Positions 25,885 to 35,824 of a stretch of 64,000 nt of DNA are shown here, one piece after another. Positions within the stretch are counted from its first letter, which is position 1. Each line of letters starts with the position of its first letter. The notes under the pieces were generated by a model that saw only the letters and a list, made by a program, of their open reading frames with translations, searched no databases and was not told the DNA's origin. Source of the DNA: DASTSN01 sp035760665 (GTDB taxonomy: Bacteria; Bacteroidota; Bacteroidia; Chitinophagales; Chitinophagaceae); the NCBI GenBank assembly GCA_035760665.1, contig DASTSN010000109.1, forward strand, positions 1 through 64,000, in the 5' to 3' direction. The position numbers were made by a program, and so were the translations under genes.

Positions 25885-28800
25885 TTACTTGATGATTACA
25901 TGCTCTGTGTTATCGTTGGCTTGCAGGCTGTACATACCTTTTGGCAGGTTGCCAACGTCGATGCTGTTAAGACCCGCTGTCATTTTGCCCTGGTATACCA
26001 GTTTTCCGTTGCTGCTGTACAGGTTGACTGTGGCAGATTTCGGGAGTAAGAATTTCAGCTGTTTTGTAATAACGGGATTACCAAGTATAACAATCCGATC
26101 CACGTAACCGCCAAACTGAACCTGGCTGATACTACTGAGGCTGAATTTTCCATCTATGTCTCTTTGCAGCAGGCGGTAATAATTGGTACCCTGAACGGGG
26201 CTAGTGTGCATGAACCTGTACGACAGGACCGCCGTGCTGTTACCGCTGGCAGCAATGGTCCCAATTTCTTTCCAGGTATTACTATTGCTGCTATGCTGAA
26301 TGACAAAATCTTTTGTGCCCTGTTCGTTGGCTGTTTTCCACTCAAGGACAACACCTGTTCCTTCTGCTTTTGCCGAAAAATCCAGTAAGGTTAGCGGGAG
26401 AGGCGTTTCGTTTGCCCCAATGGCGAAATCAGAAAAACTGCTGAGTCCTTCGATCACGAGTTTACCCAAGAGACCATCTGCCTTGCGGGTGATGACTTTG
26501 TCGGTAATGTCAAGCCAGGCCGAGCTGGCATTGCTGCGTTTTAACACATGGGCGGCATTCCATTCGTCTGCACTCATGCCCAAAGCAGAAAAGTCAAGTG
26601 ATATGACGTAGTCGCCGGGTGTTGCGTTCGAAGAACTAACATGATAATAGAGGCCTTTGACTGAATTGTAGCCGGCCGGCAAACCGTAGGTGTAATTTTC
26701 CGGCAGCACGCTTGCATATTTGGTGGCCGTGATAGTGGTACCGCCACTGGCTACTCCGTTCACAAAGGTTACGTTTACACCCTGGTCTGCAAGGCCGGCG
26801 GACGAACTTTTGGAGGAGATGGCCATTGAAAAATTATTAGTGGCGCGGTTATTAATAACGGCCTTCACCGGGTTGCTCGTCAGGTAGTTGGTGGCTGCAC
26901 CACCTCCTTTGTACGGGTAGATCACATAGTGATAATCGGTTGAAGCGCTGGCAGCGTAATCCGTTACAGTCGTTTCGCTTCCGACATTGATGATCTCATC
27001 GCCTGCAACGATTCCGGTGGAATAGCTGGTTCCGTCTTCCGGCACAAAACCGGGTTCAGATCCCGCTTTACGAACGACAATATAACCGTCGGCATCGGCA
27101 GAAGCAGTAAAATGCAGCACATTATTATAAGGGTGTGCAGATCCGGTATTGGTAAAGTACAAACCAGATGGCCTTGATGTTGGTTCGCTGGCTAAAGCGC
27201 TGTAAACTGTAAGCGTTTCTGAAAAATCGTCAGCAATTTTATTTGATTCTGTACCAACAATGGTTTGTGTTTTGGTTACTGTTAGAGAGTCTGTGGCGGG
27301 TACGGTGACTGTATTACCGGTTGCCGTAATAAGCAGGATATGCTCCTCGCCATTGCGCATGGTTCCGATATTCCAGGTATAGGTGGAACCGCTATGCGTA
27401 ACGCTCCCATAGGTTGTCGAAGTGCCGGTAACAGTAACATTGCCCGGAACAAGGTTTGTAAGCACCAAGTCATTTACGTTAAGATCACCCATGTAGCCGA
27501 CTGTTACTTTAAAGGTGACCGTTTCCCCGGAAATGATCCCGTTTTTATCCGCAGTGGTTGAGACCACAATTTCCGGATGGCAATCGTAAATCAATTGATT
27601 CGCCGACGTGTATGCGCAGCTACCGTTGGTGACTGTTACTATATATTTCCCCGGTTCTTCGGGGGTATAGGAATTGCCGGTTATGCCTGGAACAATAGCT
27701 CCGTCATGATACCAGGTATAGGCGGTAAACCCTGCTGTCGCTTTGAGTACGGTACTTGGTAAGCAGCCATCACCTACTTTTTGTACTTCAATTGTTGGAA
27801 TCGTTTCAAAGCCTGAGAAGTAACCCGAGACGCCAATGACCCCCGAAGCTCCAAAATAGCCGACGGCTATTGGTCCGTTTGCTGTTACTGATACATTACC
27901 TGTGAGGCCGGATAAATAATAGGTTTTCCAGTCGCTGGTGCCGGCCACTGTATGTTTGGCATTCGTTAGCGTGGTGGTTGAAACCGTGTTGTTACCATAT
28001 TTCACAACGATATCGGCATCATTGATGGTAGCGGCTGCAATAATGGTGATTCCCCCGGTGATTGACTGTCCTGCTACATTGGAAACATCCGGGATGTTGT
28101 CAACCTGGTTGGCTAATAAACAATTGACGGGCGCAATAAAATTAATATCGGCCGTCGCATCATTTGATGAACCAGCTACGGATTGCACAGCATAAGCTTC
28201 TTTGGATGTGTGAACATACATGTTGGCTCCAGGTACTGACCCTGAGGTTGAGGACTGCGAATAATACGTGGCAGGAATCTGATAGTATTCACCGCTATTT
28301 ATTGTAGCAATGGGAGCCGTTCCACCGTTGACATAAATCTTAGTATCGTTTTGTGTGGCAATTATTACGGGGAATTCGAGGTCGTCAATCCCGTTTCCAC
28401 GCACAAAAATATAATCTTTACCAACGGTGTTTTCGGGTATGATCTGGTCCATGGCTGCATCGCGGCTGGAGACGTTGCTACGAGGCTGGTAGTGCAATTC
28501 GCCAAAGCTAACGGCGATTGGATTGTTGGAAGTGATGCTGGCCCCCAGCCAGCCATCGCGGTTTGGTCCGTCGGTTGTAAGCGGGGCTTCCAATACGTAC
28601 GACTGACCTTTGTTGAGCGTAATACTGATGGCATCGTCTGTGATACCTGCTGCATTGGAACCCAGTCGAAACGTACAGCTGGGATTGTAGCCAAATATAT
28701 TCACAACGGTATTGTCTTCTGTTGCCATGATGCCCAGCGAACTGGACAATGCTGTATAGTAGGTCCCCCGGTTGGGTGCACCCACCCATTTAAAAGCAGT

Positions 28801-29226
28801 ACCCAGTGCATTACGGCCTTTGGTCGTCAGTGAAGAGCCCTGGCTCGCCGAATGGCCTCTCCAGTTTACATAAAACTTATGTCCACCGGTCGATTCAAAC
28901 CGTAGTCCTGCATTACTTTGTACGATACCGGTTTTTGCATCGGTCAACAGTGTGACGTCGTTGTCGCCATTTCCCGGGTTATAGGTGGCCCCGGCAGAAT
29001 TGGAGACCGTCAGGCTGGCTACCGGTGTGGTGTTCGTACCCTTGTAAACATACACGGTAAAGGGTGTGGTTTCGGGCGTGGAGATATTGATGATTTGTTG
29101 TACAAATGCACCATCTCTTTGCTTAAGTGGTGGCAGGTAATGCAGATCGCTTAACTGCGCTTTCAGGGAAATTGTTCCGCTGCTGATTGCGAGCAGAAGC
29201 AGGAAGATGCGGATTGGGTTTTTCAT
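25885..29226 (-). CDS. Large type IX-secreted surface protein with IgGFc-binding-like N-terminus
   Basis: An 1113-residue exported protein. Signal peptide IRIFLLLLAISSGTISLKAQ. Residues about 30-460 (GGHKFYVNWRGHSASQGSSLTTKGRNALGTAFKWVG, LGIMATEDNTVVNIFG, INFIAPVNCLL) resemble the IgGFc-binding domain found in adhesins. Then come an Ig-like domain (FTAYTWYHDGAIVPGI), a DUF11-type domain (EIVVSTTADKNGIISGETVTFKV) and a fibronectin-like part. The last 90 residues (ILGNPVITKQLKFLLPKSATVNLYSSNGKLVYQGKM to KGMYSLQANDN) are a type A T9SS sorting signal. It would be secreted by the machinery that includes GldKLMN and attached to the cell surface. Ligand unknown. Confidence 0.85.
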   Translation of the reverse strand: MKNPIRIFLLLLAISSGTISLKAQLSDLHYLPPLKQRDGAFVQQIINISTPETTPFTVYVYKGTNTTPVASLTVSNSAGATYNPGNGDNDVTLLTDAKTGIVQSNAGLRFESTGGHKFYVNWRGHSASQGSSLTTKGRNALGTAFKWVGAPNRGTYYTALSSSLGIMATEDNTVVNIFGYNPSCTFRLGSNAAGITDDAISITLNKGQSYVLEAPLTTDGPNRDGWLGASITSNNPIAVSFGELHYQPRSNVSSRDAAMDQIIPENTVGKDYIFVRGNGIDDLEFPVIIATQNDTKIYVNGGTAPIATINSGEYYQIPATYYSQSSTSGSVPGANMYVHTSKEAYAVQSVAGSSNDATADINFIAPVNCLLANQVDNIPDVSNVAGQSITGGITIIAAATINDADIVVKYGNNTVSTTTLTNAKHTVAGTSDWKTYYLSGLTGNVSVTANGPIAVGYFGASGVIGVSGYFSGFETIPTIEVQKVGDGCLPSTVLKATAGFTAYTWYHDGAIVPGITGNSYTPEEPGKYIVTVTNGSCAYTSANQLIYDCHPEIVVSTTADKNGIISGETVTFKVTVGYMGDLNVNDLVLTNLVPGNVTVTGTSTTYGSVTHSGSTYTWNIGTMRNGEEHILLITATGNTVTVPATDSLTVTKTQTIVGTESNKIADDFSETLTVYSALASEPTSRPSGLYFTNTGSAHPYNNVLHFTASADADGYIVVRKAGSEPGFVPEDGTSYSTGIVAGDEIINVGSETTVTDYAASASTDYHYVIYPYKGGGAATNYLTSNPVKAVINNRATNNFSMAISSKSSSAGLADQGVNVTFVNGVASGGTTITATKYASVLPENYTYGLPAGYNSVKGLYYHVSSSNATPGDYVISLDFSALGMSADEWNAAHVLKRSNASSAWLDITDKVITRKADGLLGKLVIEGLSSFSDFAIGANETPLPLTLLDFSAKAEGTGVVLEWKTANEQGTKDFVIQHSSNSNTWKEIGTIAASGNSTAVLSYRFMHTSPVQGTNYYRLLQRDIDGKFSLSSISQVQFGGYVDRIVILGNPVITKQLKFLLPKSATVNLYSSNGKLVYQGKMTAGLNSIDVGNLPKGMYSLQANDNTEHVIIK

Positions 29227-29590
29227 TTGTGTTTAATTAATATGTTGTGGTAAAAGGATACAGCTAGGAGATGAATGTCCATAGCGTTCCTTCCGTTTAT
29301 CTTTCTTATAAAAGAAATTTACTGCCAGGGAACAGGGTGAATTTTGTTGTAACTGGAATAATCTTTAGTGGATGGCAACTTGATTTTGCCGAGCAGGTAG
29401 TTGGTGCCGGGCAGGCAACTGGTTTTGACATACAGTATGGATTTTACGATGGCTTGTTGATTTTACAATCAATGCATAAAAGTAATTTCTCCGGAAAGGT
29501 TACACCATAGGTATTAACTCTTAAAGTGTCATTTATTGACAATTATCAATGATCGGCGAGGGGGTGATGCATTCGTTACCAGCGAAAAGT
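29227..29590. other. Gap of 364 bases upstream of the adhesin gene
   Basis: Lies between two leftward genes and should hold the adhesin promoter. A small hairpin TGTCA-TTTAT-TGACA occurs near 29527-29541. No gene or longer structure is seen. Confidence 0.45.
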
Positions 29591-32149
29591 TCAGGACAGC
29601 GGAACGGTTACTGTAACGATTGTGCCGTTGCCCGGCATACTTTTTATTTCGTAAAAGCCTTGCATCATAGCAGAGCGTTCCTTCATGCCCAGGATGCCCA
29701 GGGTTTGTTTCTCTTTCAGGATTTCCGGCTGGAAACCTTTTCCGTCATCAGTAATGCGCAACACCAGGTTGGCAGCATCCAGTTCAGCAGTAATCATTAC
29801 ATTTTTCGCCTTGGCGTGGCGTGCTACATTGGTTAGCGATTCCTGGTAAATCCGGAAGAGCCCGGTTTTCACATTGTTGGTTAATGTCAGGTCTCCGCAG
29901 GAGGCGGAAAAATGTGTTTTGATACCTGTTCTTTTTTCAAATTCGCGGGAGTGCCATTCTATTGCAGAAATCAGTCCCAGGTCATCCAGCAGGCTGGGGC
30001 GTAGTTCGGAGGAAATTCTGCGTACGGTACGGACCGTTTCGTCGAGCAGGGCCATCAGGTCCTGGAGTTTTCTGCGGATTTCTGCAGCGGGTTTGTCAAA
30101 ATGATTGTTGATCCAGGAGGCCTCCATTTTAAGCACGGTGAGGTATTGTCCCAGTTCGTCATGAATTTCCCGGGCGATATGGGTGCGTTCTTCTTCACGG
30201 ATATTCTGCAGGTGATCGGAGAGCTGGCGAATTTGCCGGTAGGATTCGAGCAGTTCCTGTTCGGCCCGTTTACGTTCGGTAATATCGAGCAGACTGCCTA
30301 CAATGGCCGGCCGGCCATTGTAGAGGATCCTGCTGCCAAAGATCTCTACCTGCAGTAAATCCCCGTTTTTCTTCAGGCCTTCCACTTCGTAGTGCACGCT
30401 TTCGATTTCCCCGGCAATCCTGGCCCGTATGTTTTCTGTTGCGATTGATCGTTTCTGCGTTGCTATGACTGTTTCTGCCGGCATACCATCCATCAGCTCC
30501 TTTTGCGAATAGCCAAATATTTCTGCAAAGCGTGGATTCACATAGGCATACATACCATCCTGGATGATGTAAATACCTACGAGTGATTTTTCGGCAAGGT
30601 TGCGAAATTTGCTTTCGGCCTCCCTGAGTTCCTGCTCCATCTTTTTTCGCTCGGCAATATCCCTGAAGACGATGATGGTACGTTCCTCTCCCTGTGCATT
30701 TCGGAAGACAGACGTGGTGAGTTCAGCCACGAAACGTGTACCGTCTTTGCGGACGAAGGTCATTTCGCCGGCCGCTTTACCAGTGAGTTGACGTTGTTTA
30801 AGATACTGTTCAACGGTAGGGTCACTGGCATCCACCAGTCCCTGCCTGCCGGCCCGGCAAATTTCTTCTTCCGTCATACGGAGGATCTGGCAGGCAGCGG
30901 GGTTGGCGGCCAGTATTCTGCCATCAGGAATGGTAAACAAAATACCATCCATGCTGTTTTCAAAAAAAGCCCTGTATTTGGCTTCGCTTTCCCTGATCGC
31001 GGCTTCAGCTTTTTTTCGTTCACTGATATCAATAATACTACCCCTGATCAGCAGCTGGTTTTCGGCGGGCAGTTTTACCAGCCATACCTCACAGGGAATC
31101 AGCTCACCTTCCTTGTTCATGTGTGTCCATTCAAAGGAGGGTTTTTCTCCCTGGATGGCCAGCCTGATTTTTTCCATCGCTGCTTCATCCGAGGGGCGTC
31201 CATCCGGCTGGCAGGCAGGGCTGATTTCAACGGGCCCGGTTTGCAGCAATTCTTCCCGCGACATTTTGAATAATTTTACGGCGCTTTCGCTGACGCTCAC
31301 AAATTTTTTTTCGTGCACGTCAAATACCACCAGGGCCTCCGGCGCATTATCCACCAATGCCCGGTAACGTTCTTCATTTTTTTTAATGGCGCGGGTTTGC
31401 CGGGCTACCTGTTCTTCCAGTTCCTGGTTGAATAATTTCAATTGTTCACTGTAGCGGTATTTATTGGTAATGTCCCGGTAGGTAAAGTAGAAACCATAGA
31501 CGAGAAAAAAGATGAGTACAGCGGAAATAATGGTTACAAAAATGACTGTCCGTTTGGTCAGGTTCACACTGTTGTTGTAGCCACTGCTCAGTATTTTGCG
31601 GCTTTCATCCTCCAGTTTGCCAGCTGTTATTTTAAACCTGTCTACGAGGTTTTCCAGACTGTCGGGTTGCAGCCGGTTGCTGATGGCCATTTGTTGCAGG
31701 GACGCAAGCTGCCGGAAAATGGCTTTGTTTTCGGGCTGAGTAGTGACCAGGTTTTGCAAGAGCACTGAATCCTGCCGTATCAATTCCATCAACTTGGCAA
31801 CACGGCTGGCTTTGTTTTTTTGCGTGTCGAGTGTTGCCGTTTCAAGGTCCTGCAGGTTCATGATCGCTGGTTGCAGGCGTTGCAGGGTTTCACGGGCTAC
31901 CATGATTGCGGCCAGCTCTTTTTCCTGCAGGCGCAGTGTGGAAAAAACATTAAAAACGATCAACAGGGTCACCCCGATCGTTACACTGTAAACGATAATG
32001 AGATTCCGGATCGCGTACACGAAATTTAGTTTATTGATATGCCCGCCTGCTTGCCAGTCTAGTTGCCGGGACAAGTATTCTTGTAGTGAATGTACAGTTT
32101 CCCGGTGGTTTTTTGGAGGGAAATGGAGGATGAAAATTGCTGTGATCAA
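29591..32149 (-). CDS. PAS-domain sensor histidine kinase (NarL-type HisKA_3)
   Basis: An 852-residue kinase. Membrane helices lie near residues 48-72 and 203-225 flanking a periplasmic helical sensor region. Three PAS domains follow (RYRALVDNAPEALVVFD, KYRAFFENSMDGILFT, KFRNLAEKSLVGIYII), each ending with an (I/R)DI(S/A/T)ER(K)K linker. The HisKA_3 helix has the intact EERTHIAREIHDELGQYL with its acceptor His, and the ATPase has LTNVARHAKAKN and DDGKGF. Its regulator, expected to be LuxR/NarL-type, is not adjacent. The N-terminal 40 residues lack membrane character, so the true start may be further in; no ATG is available there. Confidence 0.9.
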   Translation of the reverse strand: MITAIFILHFPPKNHRETVHSLQEYLSRQLDWQAGGHINKLNFVYAIRNLIIVYSVTIGVTLLIVFNVFSTLRLQEKELAAIMVARETLQRLQPAIMNLQDLETATLDTQKNKASRVAKLMELIRQDSVLLQNLVTTQPENKAIFRQLASLQQMAISNRLQPDSLENLVDRFKITAGKLEDESRKILSSGYNNSVNLTKRTVIFVTIISAVLIFFLVYGFYFTYRDITNKYRYSEQLKLFNQELEEQVARQTRAIKKNEERYRALVDNAPEALVVFDVHEKKFVSVSESAVKLFKMSREELLQTGPVEISPACQPDGRPSDEAAMEKIRLAIQGEKPSFEWTHMNKEGELIPCEVWLVKLPAENQLLIRGSIIDISERKKAEAAIRESEAKYRAFFENSMDGILFTIPDGRILAANPAACQILRMTEEEICRAGRQGLVDASDPTVEQYLKQRQLTGKAAGEMTFVRKDGTRFVAELTTSVFRNAQGEERTIIVFRDIAERKKMEQELREAESKFRNLAEKSLVGIYIIQDGMYAYVNPRFAEIFGYSQKELMDGMPAETVIATQKRSIATENIRARIAGEIESVHYEVEGLKKNGDLLQVEIFGSRILYNGRPAIVGSLLDITERKRAEQELLESYRQIRQLSDHLQNIREEERTHIAREIHDELGQYLTVLKMEASWINNHFDKPAAEIRRKLQDLMALLDETVRTVRRISSELRPSLLDDLGLISAIEWHSREFEKRTGIKTHFSASCGDLTLTNNVKTGLFRIYQESLTNVARHAKAKNVMITAELDAANLVLRITDDGKGFQPEILKEKQTLGILGMKERSAMMQGFYEIKSMPGNGTIVTVTVPLS

Positions 32150-32550
32150 AAAGGATTTCCAGGCGATAGTTAATCTTTTGCAGCGCCGGGCACCCCACAG
32201 CTGTATAAAATGATCCAGCTGGATGGGGCTGTCACTGCATCCTCTATTGTTCGAGTAAAGTATGCGGCAGGCTACAGGTATGCGGGGAAGCAGTATGCTT
32301 GTTTCATAAAAAAAGGTGAAATCAGCGTAAGCAACTGCCAGTCAACCGTTCAGGATGCACCAGAAATAAATACCGGCTTTTTTCAGGAAAGACCAAAATA
32401 AACGCCTACATTCGTCCGGTGGACATGAGTTCCTCATCATCCAGTCAGGGTCAGTTTTAATTCTTACATTTCGTACAGTAATAATTTCTCCTTTTCTTAA
32501 CTCCTTGCTGCGGTTCTTCTGTCAATTTTTTAATCAATCAATTTTTTAGT
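32150..32550. other. Gap of 401 bases between kinase and RRM genes
   Basis: Divergent intergenic region. The stretch just before the RRM gene is a pyrimidine- and AT-rich leader of about 90 bases, which could be a long 5' untranslated region. A 63-codon open frame at 32210-32401 has no recognisable feature and is not called. Confidence 0.4.
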
Positions 32551-32817
32551 ATGAACATGTATGTTTCAAACCTGGGCTTTCATGTACAGGATGAAGACCT
32601 TCGCCAACTTTTTGGATCATTTGGAGACGTCACGTCTGCCAAAGTAATCAAAGACCGAGACACCGGACGCAGTCGTGGTTTTGGATTTGTAGAAATGGAG
32701 TCTAATGAGCAGGCCAATAAGGCAATGGCGTCATTAAACAATAAAGAAATCGAAGGACGGGCTATATCTATATCAGCTGCCCGTGAAAAGGAAAACCGGA
32801 ACGACCGCCGCTGGTAA
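32551..32817 (+). CDS. RRM RNA-binding protein
   Basis: An 88-residue protein consisting of one RNA-recognition motif. RNP2 is MYVSNL at the N-terminus and RNP1 is RGFGFVEM near residue 50, with aromatic side chains placed for stacking on RNA bases; the C-terminal tail is basic (REKENRNDRRW). Such single-RRM proteins are common in Bacteroidota and cyanobacteria and are often cold-induced. The AT-rich leader may be involved in regulation. A terminator follows at 32859-32887. Confidence 0.93.
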   Translation: MNMYVSNLGFHVQDEDLRQLFGSFGDVTSAKVIKDRDTGRSRGFGFVEMESNEQANKAMASLNNKEIEGRAISISAAREKENRNDRRW

Positions 32818-32858
32818 AATAACCAGTCGCCTATTGAATCCTTCATTTGAAGAAGCAG

Positions 32859-32887
32859 CACGGGCAGTGAAGCAATTTGCTGCCGTG
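32859..32887 (+). terminator. Terminator after the RRM gene
   Basis: CACGGGCAG (32859-32867) pairs with CTGCCGTG (32880-32887), one base bulged, followed by nine T residues. Confidence 0.8.
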
Positions 32888-33162
32888 TTTTTTTTATAAA
32901 CAATTGGTTTGACTGTTTCAGCGAGGATAATCGTTTGCGGTATAAGCTACTGACACAATTTTACTGCCTGTCAGACAGGTACCGCGTTCATTACTTTTTC
33001 CCAGGGATGGCTACAGGAGTATGCAGACACTTGAAAAACATTGACAGGGTATAAGTTGATGGCCGGTCAAAGGATAACACCCGGGAATATTCGTTGCAAA
33101 TGTATTGCGGCTAAAGAATTGAGATGGTATCGCTGACTATTTATAAATCTAAAACGAACGGC
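32888..33162. other. Gap before the cold-shock-domain gene
   Basis: AT-rich, 275 bases. An open frame extends 13 codons upstream of the chosen start of the next gene but lacks conservation with its basic N-terminus. Nothing else is seen. Confidence 0.4.
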
Positions 33163-33612
33163 ATGGCAAAATCCAAAGAATCATTTAATAAAAGAGCAAA
33201 AGAGCAAAAGCGGTTAAAGCAACGGCAGGATAAGCAGGAAAGGATGGAAGAAAGAAAGTTAACTACCAAAAAAGGCAAAGGGCTGGAAGAGATGCTGGCG
33301 TATGTGGATGAAAACGGGAATATTACCGATACGCCCCCGGACCCCAAACAGAGGAAAGATATTAAAGCAGAGGATATTCAAATCGGTATTCCGCCGGGTA
33401 ATGAAAGGGAAACCACGAGGACAGGGAGGTTGCAGTTTTTTAATGAAGAAAAGGGATTTGGATTTATCATCGATGACCTGAATCAAGAACGCATATTTCT
33501 TCATAGCAGCAACCTTCATACGCCTGTGCAGTTGAATGACAGGCTCCGGTATGATTTACAGACCGGTGACCGCGGGTATATTGCTATAAACGTTTCCAAA
33601 CTAGACAAATAG
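33163..33612 (+). CDS. Cold-shock-domain protein with basic N-terminal extension
   Basis: A 149-residue protein. The N-terminal 40 residues are highly charged (KRAKEQKRLKQRQDKQERMEERK), probably a helix that binds RNA; the C-terminal 65 residues form a cold-shock domain with RNP1 KGFGFI and RNP2 IFLHSS. This two-part layout is typical of Bacteroidota. I start at the ATG at 33163 (MAKSKES). It likely works on mRNA at low temperature or stress, like the RRM protein upstream. Confidence 0.9.
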   Translation: MAKSKESFNKRAKEQKRLKQRQDKQERMEERKLTTKKGKGLEEMLAYVDENGNITDTPPDPKQRKDIKAEDIQIGIPPGNERETTRTGRLQFFNEEKGFGFIIDDLNQERIFLHSSNLHTPVQLNDRLRYDLQTGDRGYIAINVSKLDK

Positions 33613-33645
33613 TTACGCAAAGGCCTGCCAGTTAATTTTGCCGGC

Positions 33646-34713
33646 TTAGTACCTGTAGCAGGCAGCATTAATACTCATCCCGGCGCCTACAGATGCAAAC
33701 AGGATTATATCGCCGCTTTCGAGCCGGTAGAGCGGGAACTGATTCCGCCGAACCATGTCGTACAAGGTGGGAATGGTTGCCACCGAACTGTTTCCTAACT
33801 GTTGGATACTCATAGGAAGTATATGGTCGGGAATGGGATGATTGTACAGTTGGTAGAATCACTCAATAATTGCTTCATCCATTTTTGCATTCGCCTGGTG
33901 TATGAAAATCTTTTTTAGCTGGCCGATATCCACACCACTTTTCTCCAGGCATTCTTTCATTGCAGCCGGAACCTGCTGCAGTGCATATTCGTATACTTTT
34001 CTGCCATTCATTTTAATATATTGAATATGCTGGTCCTGGCTGGGATTGGCCGAAGGCCCCATGCCGATATAGTTAACTTCTTTTAACGCATGCGTTTGCG
34101 CCACACTGGCCAGGAGCCCCTGCCCTGAAGACGTAACATCTTTATACTCCAGCACTACTGCGCCGGCTCCGTCGCTGAAGATCATGCTGTCCCTGTCGTA
34201 GTGATCGATGACCCTGGAAAGTGTTTCGGTGCCTACGATCAATGCTTTTTTGGCAAGTCCTGCTTTAAAGAAGGCGTCGGCCTGTATCAGCCCCTGGAGC
34301 CACCCGGGGCATCCGAATAGGATATCATAGGCCACGCATGCCGGGTTGGCAATACCAAGCTGATGTTTGATAAGGCTTGCCAACGAAGGAACGGCGACTG
34401 ACTGGATACCCTGCGGCATCACATTGCCGAAATTGTGTGCCACAATCAACTGGTCAATTTCTTCGGGATTGATTGCTGCATCTTTGAGTGCGGTATTTGC
34501 GGCAAAATAGCCAATATCAGCAGCAGTCAGCTCCTCTTCGGCATAGCGTCTTTCGCTGATGCCGGTAATAGCTTTGAATTTACGAATGATGTCTGCCGGC
34601 TCCTGGGGCAACTTTTTCCCGTCAGCATAAAAGTCCTGGTTGATGAACGATTCGTTGGGCTGAATGACGGAGGGAATATAAGCGCCGGAGCCTGAAATAA
34701 CGGATTGGAACAT
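33646..34713 (-). pseudogene. KAS III (FabH-like) ketoacyl-ACP synthase interrupted by an in-frame TGA
   Basis: The frame starts MFQSVISGSGAYIPS at 34713 and keeps a 3-oxoacyl-ACP synthase III pattern. Active-site Cys is C135 (FGCPGW), His is H272 (IFIHQAN). At 33859-33861 a TGA stops translation after 284 codons, but the same frame continues as FYQLYNHPIPDHILP, then LGNSSVAT with the third catalytic residue N308, and SVGAGMSINAACYRY, ending with TAA at 33646. A single C-to-T change (CGA Arg to TGA) explains it. The truncated product (33859-34713) would lack the Asn and the C-terminal core, so is probably inactive unless read through. Sequencing error is possible. KAS III proteins start fatty-acid or polyketide chains; no partners are nearby. 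Confidence 0.85.
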
Positions 34714-35203
34714 GTGTCTTCTGATTTGGTAAACTTGAATGGTTGATCGGTGCAGCAGGCTGCCATATTTCACAAAGCATCACCGACATAAACTGCCCTA
34801 CTGACAGTAGCCGTGAACTGAAGGAATTTTATTTGTTTGCGGTCCATCTGTAAACGGGATGTGCAAAGTTTAGGTAAAGTCTTTGTAAATGCGGTTCAGC
34901 CAGCCGGTCTCTGGATAAGATTTCTTTCAATAACAGATTGCTAAATGTACACTATTTAATGACAGGAAAATGTGCCTGCTTTATTTTTCTGATTTACCTA
35001 ACAGTCACCCGGCAAGCGCTAAAACTAAAAAGACCGAATGCCCTGAAAAAGCTTATATTTGAACAGGAACGGTAATTTAAGGTGCAGGCACTTTTTCTTT
35101 ACCCGAATTCGCAATTTATACTTGACTCCCTGTAGAAACTTATTACCTGCACGAAACGATTGCTTTAGGCTCATTCCCTGCATTAAGGATAAAAAATATC
35201 TAT
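34714..35203. other. AT-rich gap of about 490 bases
   Basis: Upstream of the broken KAS III gene. A 61-codon minus-strand frame at 35025-35210 is basic and overlaps the next gene's start; I do not call it. No repeat or RNA structure seen. Confidence 0.4.
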
Positions 35204-35455
35204 ATGACAAATTTAGTTATCGAAAATTTTGTTGAGGCTGGAAAACGAAAAAATAAGCTCGTTCGTATTCAATTTAAAAAGCGGGAAGCCATTCATGGCC
35301 TTTTCGTTGTGTCAAACGATTACCAGGAAATGAAGAAAAAGAATTTCTGGCGAATCGTTACGGAGTCAAGAGAAGACGAATGGCTAAACACTAAGAATCT
35401 TTCTTGCAGCCGTTTGTACAGCGGTGATGAGTTTACCAGGCTCAGTGATCTGTAG
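35204..35455 (+). CDS. Small hypothetical protein
   Basis: An 83-residue, strongly basic and soluble protein (FVEAGKRKNKLVRIQFKKREAIHGLFV, then DYQEMKKKNFWRIVTES and EDEWLNTKNLSCSRLYSG). The mixture of beta-like and charged parts suggests a small folded domain, but I do not recognise it. The start is preceded by AAGGATAAAAAATATCT. It is followed 54 bases later by another small gene in the same direction, so the two may form a short operon in an AT-rich accessory stretch. Confidence 0.55.
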   Translation: MTNLVIENFVEAGKRKNKLVRIQFKKREAIHGLFVVSNDYQEMKKKNFWRIVTESREDEWLNTKNLSCSRLYSGDEFTRLSDL

Positions 35456-35509
35456 CCGTGTGCCACTGCTGATTTCGATGATAAGCAAATGAATGGTGTA
35501 TAAAAAGTA

Positions 35510-35824
35510 TTGCTTGTGCATTCTGATCCTGATATTCGTGCTTTGCAGGCTCATTTCAATGACATCGCCAGCGCTCTTTTCCAGGAGGCCAGTAATAGCT
35601 TTCGAAATGAAGCAGCCCGCACAAACCGCGATGGAAAAGAAAATGTGTACCAGCTACTACGGTCGAAGCATTGCCAGTATTTCAGACGATCATTGCAACA
35701 GCAGGCAGACGCTATCCTTGCCCGTTGCGATAAGAAGGAAATGCAACTCCGGTTACGGGCATACTTAGGTGAAAGTATCCGCTATTTCGAAGCAGAGTTC
35801 CTGCGCAAGACGGATGAGTTTTAA
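35510..35824 (+). CDS. Small helical hypothetical protein
   Basis: A 104-residue protein, helical throughout (IRALQAHFNDIASALFQEASNSF, YFRRSLQQQADAILARC, MQLRLRAYLGESIRYFEAEFL). The apparent start is a TTG at 35510; no ATG is available upstream in frame. No family recognised. A terminator hairpin lies about 100 bases downstream. Codon use is consistent with a real gene. Confidence 0.5.
   Translation: MLVHSDPDIRALQAHFNDIASALFQEASNSFRNEAARTNRDGKENVYQLLRSKHCQYFRRSLQQQADAILARCDKKEMQLRLRAYLGESIRYFEAEFLRKTDEF

Noticed and set aside
28351..28833. 160-codon plus-strand frame
   Set aside because: Mirror of the large T9SS adhesin gene, which has signal peptide and sorting domain.
33859..33861. TGA read as selenocysteine in the KAS III gene
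   Set aside because: The family has Arg-type residues here, no SECIS-like hairpin is evident and no selenium genes are seen.
35025..35210. 61-codon minus-strand frame
   Set aside because: Overlaps the start of the 83-residue gene, is simply basic and lacks a ribosome site.
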